From JAZGGS01 sp963714405 (GTDB lineage: Bacteria; Bacteroidota; Ignavibacteria; Ignavibacteriales; Ignavibacteriaceae), in the NCBI GenBank assembly GCA_963714405.1, contig CAVQOH010000002.1:1054001-1118000 (forward strand): DNA of 64,000 nucleotides, given 5' to 3'. Each line of letters opens with the position of its first letter. Position 1 is the stretch's first letter. The notes beneath the pieces are model-generated. The model saw only the letters and a program-made list of their open reading frames with translations. It did no database searches and was not told the DNA's origin. This document shows, piece by piece, positions 63,142 to 64,000 of this stretch. The position numbers were made by a program, and so were the translations under genes.

Positions 63142-64000
63142 ATGAAAAAGATTTTTACTTACTCGTTTTCCGTATCAATTCTATTATTAATTGTAGCAAG
63201 TGATATTCTCGCAATTCCAGCCTTTGCAAGAAAATATAATATGTCCTGCAAAACCTGTCATTCACCAATTCCGTATTTAAAAGATTATGGAGAAGAATTT
63301 GCTGGAAACGGATTTCAGTTAAGTGATAAAGATGCACCTCGGTATTTTGTTAATACTGGCGACGACAAACTTGATCTGATAAGAGATTTCCCGCTCGCAG
63401 TTAGAATTCAGGGATTTGCCACATACAATCGCGAAAATGAAGAGCGATTTGATATTGGTAGTCCAACAGCATTTAAAATAATGTCTGGTGGGGAAATTAC
63501 TAAAGATGCAGCTTATTATGTTTATTATATTTTAGAAAACGGCGAGGTTGGAAAAATTGAAGATGCATGGTTCATGTTAAATAATCTTTTTGATACTGAA
63601 CTTGATTTCTTTATTGGTCAATTCCAGGTTTCTGATCCGTTATTTAAAAGAGAATTAAGATTAACTAACGAAGATTACATTATCTATAAAGTACGTCCCG
63701 GTGATTCTGGTATTGATCTTACATACGATAGAGGAATTATGCTTACGTATTCACTGCCGAGCAGCACTGATATTATTTTTGAATTAGTAAATGGTACAGG
63801 CATTGGAGAACTGTATTCAAATAAATTCTTTGATAAAGATAATTATAAAAATTTGGTTGGAAGAATTTCACAGGGAATTGGAGATCATTTTAGATTGGGT
63901 GCCTTAGGTTATTGGGGAAATGAAGAAAACGAAGGGTACCGAATTGGTGAGGATTTTATTTATCCCAAAAATGAAGTTTTGATTTTAGGCGGAGATGCAA
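63142..64000 (+). CDS. Cytochrome c-barrel fusion protein, N-terminal part (cut by window end)
   Basis: A frame from the ATG at 63142 stays open to the end of the window (286 codons). It has a signal peptide ending near ILAIPAFA and one haem motif in MSCKTCHSPIPYLKDYGEEF. The long beta-strand-rich region that follows (DAAYYVYYILENGEVGKIED; FFIGQFQVSDPLF) looks like an outer-membrane barrel. Such haem-plus-barrel proteins are found with multihaem cytochromes in metal- or surface-respiring bacteria. The C terminus is not visible. Confidence 0.78.
   Translation, partial: MKKIFTYSFSVSILLLIVASDILAIPAFARKYNMSCKTCHSPIPYLKDYGEEFAGNGFQLSDKDAPRYFVNTGDDKLDLIRDFPLAVRIQGFATYNRENEERFDIGSPTAFKIMSGGEITKDAAYYVYYILENGEVGKIEDAWFMLNNLFDTELDFFIGQFQVSDPLFKRELRLTNEDYIIYKVRPGDSGIDLTYDRGIMLTYSLPSSTDIIFELVNGTGIGELYSNKFFDKDNYKNLVGRISQGIGDHFRLGALGYWGNEENEGYRIGEDFIYPKNEVLILGGDA

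Overview
The window is AT-rich bacterial chromosome with dense, mostly co-directional genes. The organism looks like a member of the Ignavibacteria / Chlorobi-Bacteroidetes group. The basis is inference from gene content: secreted proteins ending in type IX secretion (T9SS) sorting domains with NPFNPSTT-type motifs, the Bacteroidetes-style alternative GlmU, type B ribosomal protein L31, multihaem cytochromes beside cytochrome-porins, and a complete [FeFe]-hydrogenase gene set. No tRNA, rRNA, CRISPR array, prophage or transposase was seen.

Layout. 0-12.5 kb is housekeeping on the + strand: gcvT, comB-like, ftsK, a LolA-like carrier, uppP, a cyclophilin, an NSS transporter with a small MetS-like subunit, holA, an ECF sigma factor with a frameshifted partner, and rpmE2. 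A decayed T9SS cargo gene and a two-hairpin intergenic repeat lie at 12.6-13.4 kb. 13.5-31.6 kb carries alternative glmU, rsmB, rodZ-like, ligA, a STAS protein, two SSS symporters (one apparently starting at CTG), a Cof phosphatase, a PgpH-like HD protein, a XerC/D recombinase, an O-antigen-ligase-like protein and a frameshifted nucleotidyltransferase. 31.6-37.8 kb is rpsT, queE-queD and a minus-strand block (uvrB, CcmE-like, methyltransferase, YitT-like, RlpA-like). At 38.1 kb is an APC permease fused to EIIA and TrkA-C domains.

40.2-53.7 kb is the hydrogenase region: maturases hydE-hydG (-) and hydF (+), then two T9SS peptidases (C25 and M14), then a receiver-only regulator followed by hydC-hydB-hydA. 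The maturases are intact. hydB carries one apparent 1-nt deletion, and hydA carries five apparent 1-nt insertions within about 530 bases. A sigma-54-like -24/-12 element precedes the operon.

53.7-64 kb is the most interesting part. A histidine kinase and an NtrC-family regulator with an intact GAFTGA motif sit between two strong sigma-54 promoters. Each promoter has a pair of CGACC-N4-GGTCG-like sites spaced 21-22 bp apart and about 60 bp upstream. These promoters drive small secreted Asp/Gly-rich proteins plus an outer-membrane barrel, and possibly a DUF2202 ferritin-like protein. Multihaem cytochromes follow. The arrangement resembles the ZraSR/ZraP type of periplasmic stress circuit but with different effectors; its signal cannot be read from the sequence.

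Several genes carry apparent frameshifts (11.9, 31.0, 50.7, 52.1-52.6 and 58.2 kb). Real decay and assembly error cannot be told apart here, so these loci should be checked against reads.
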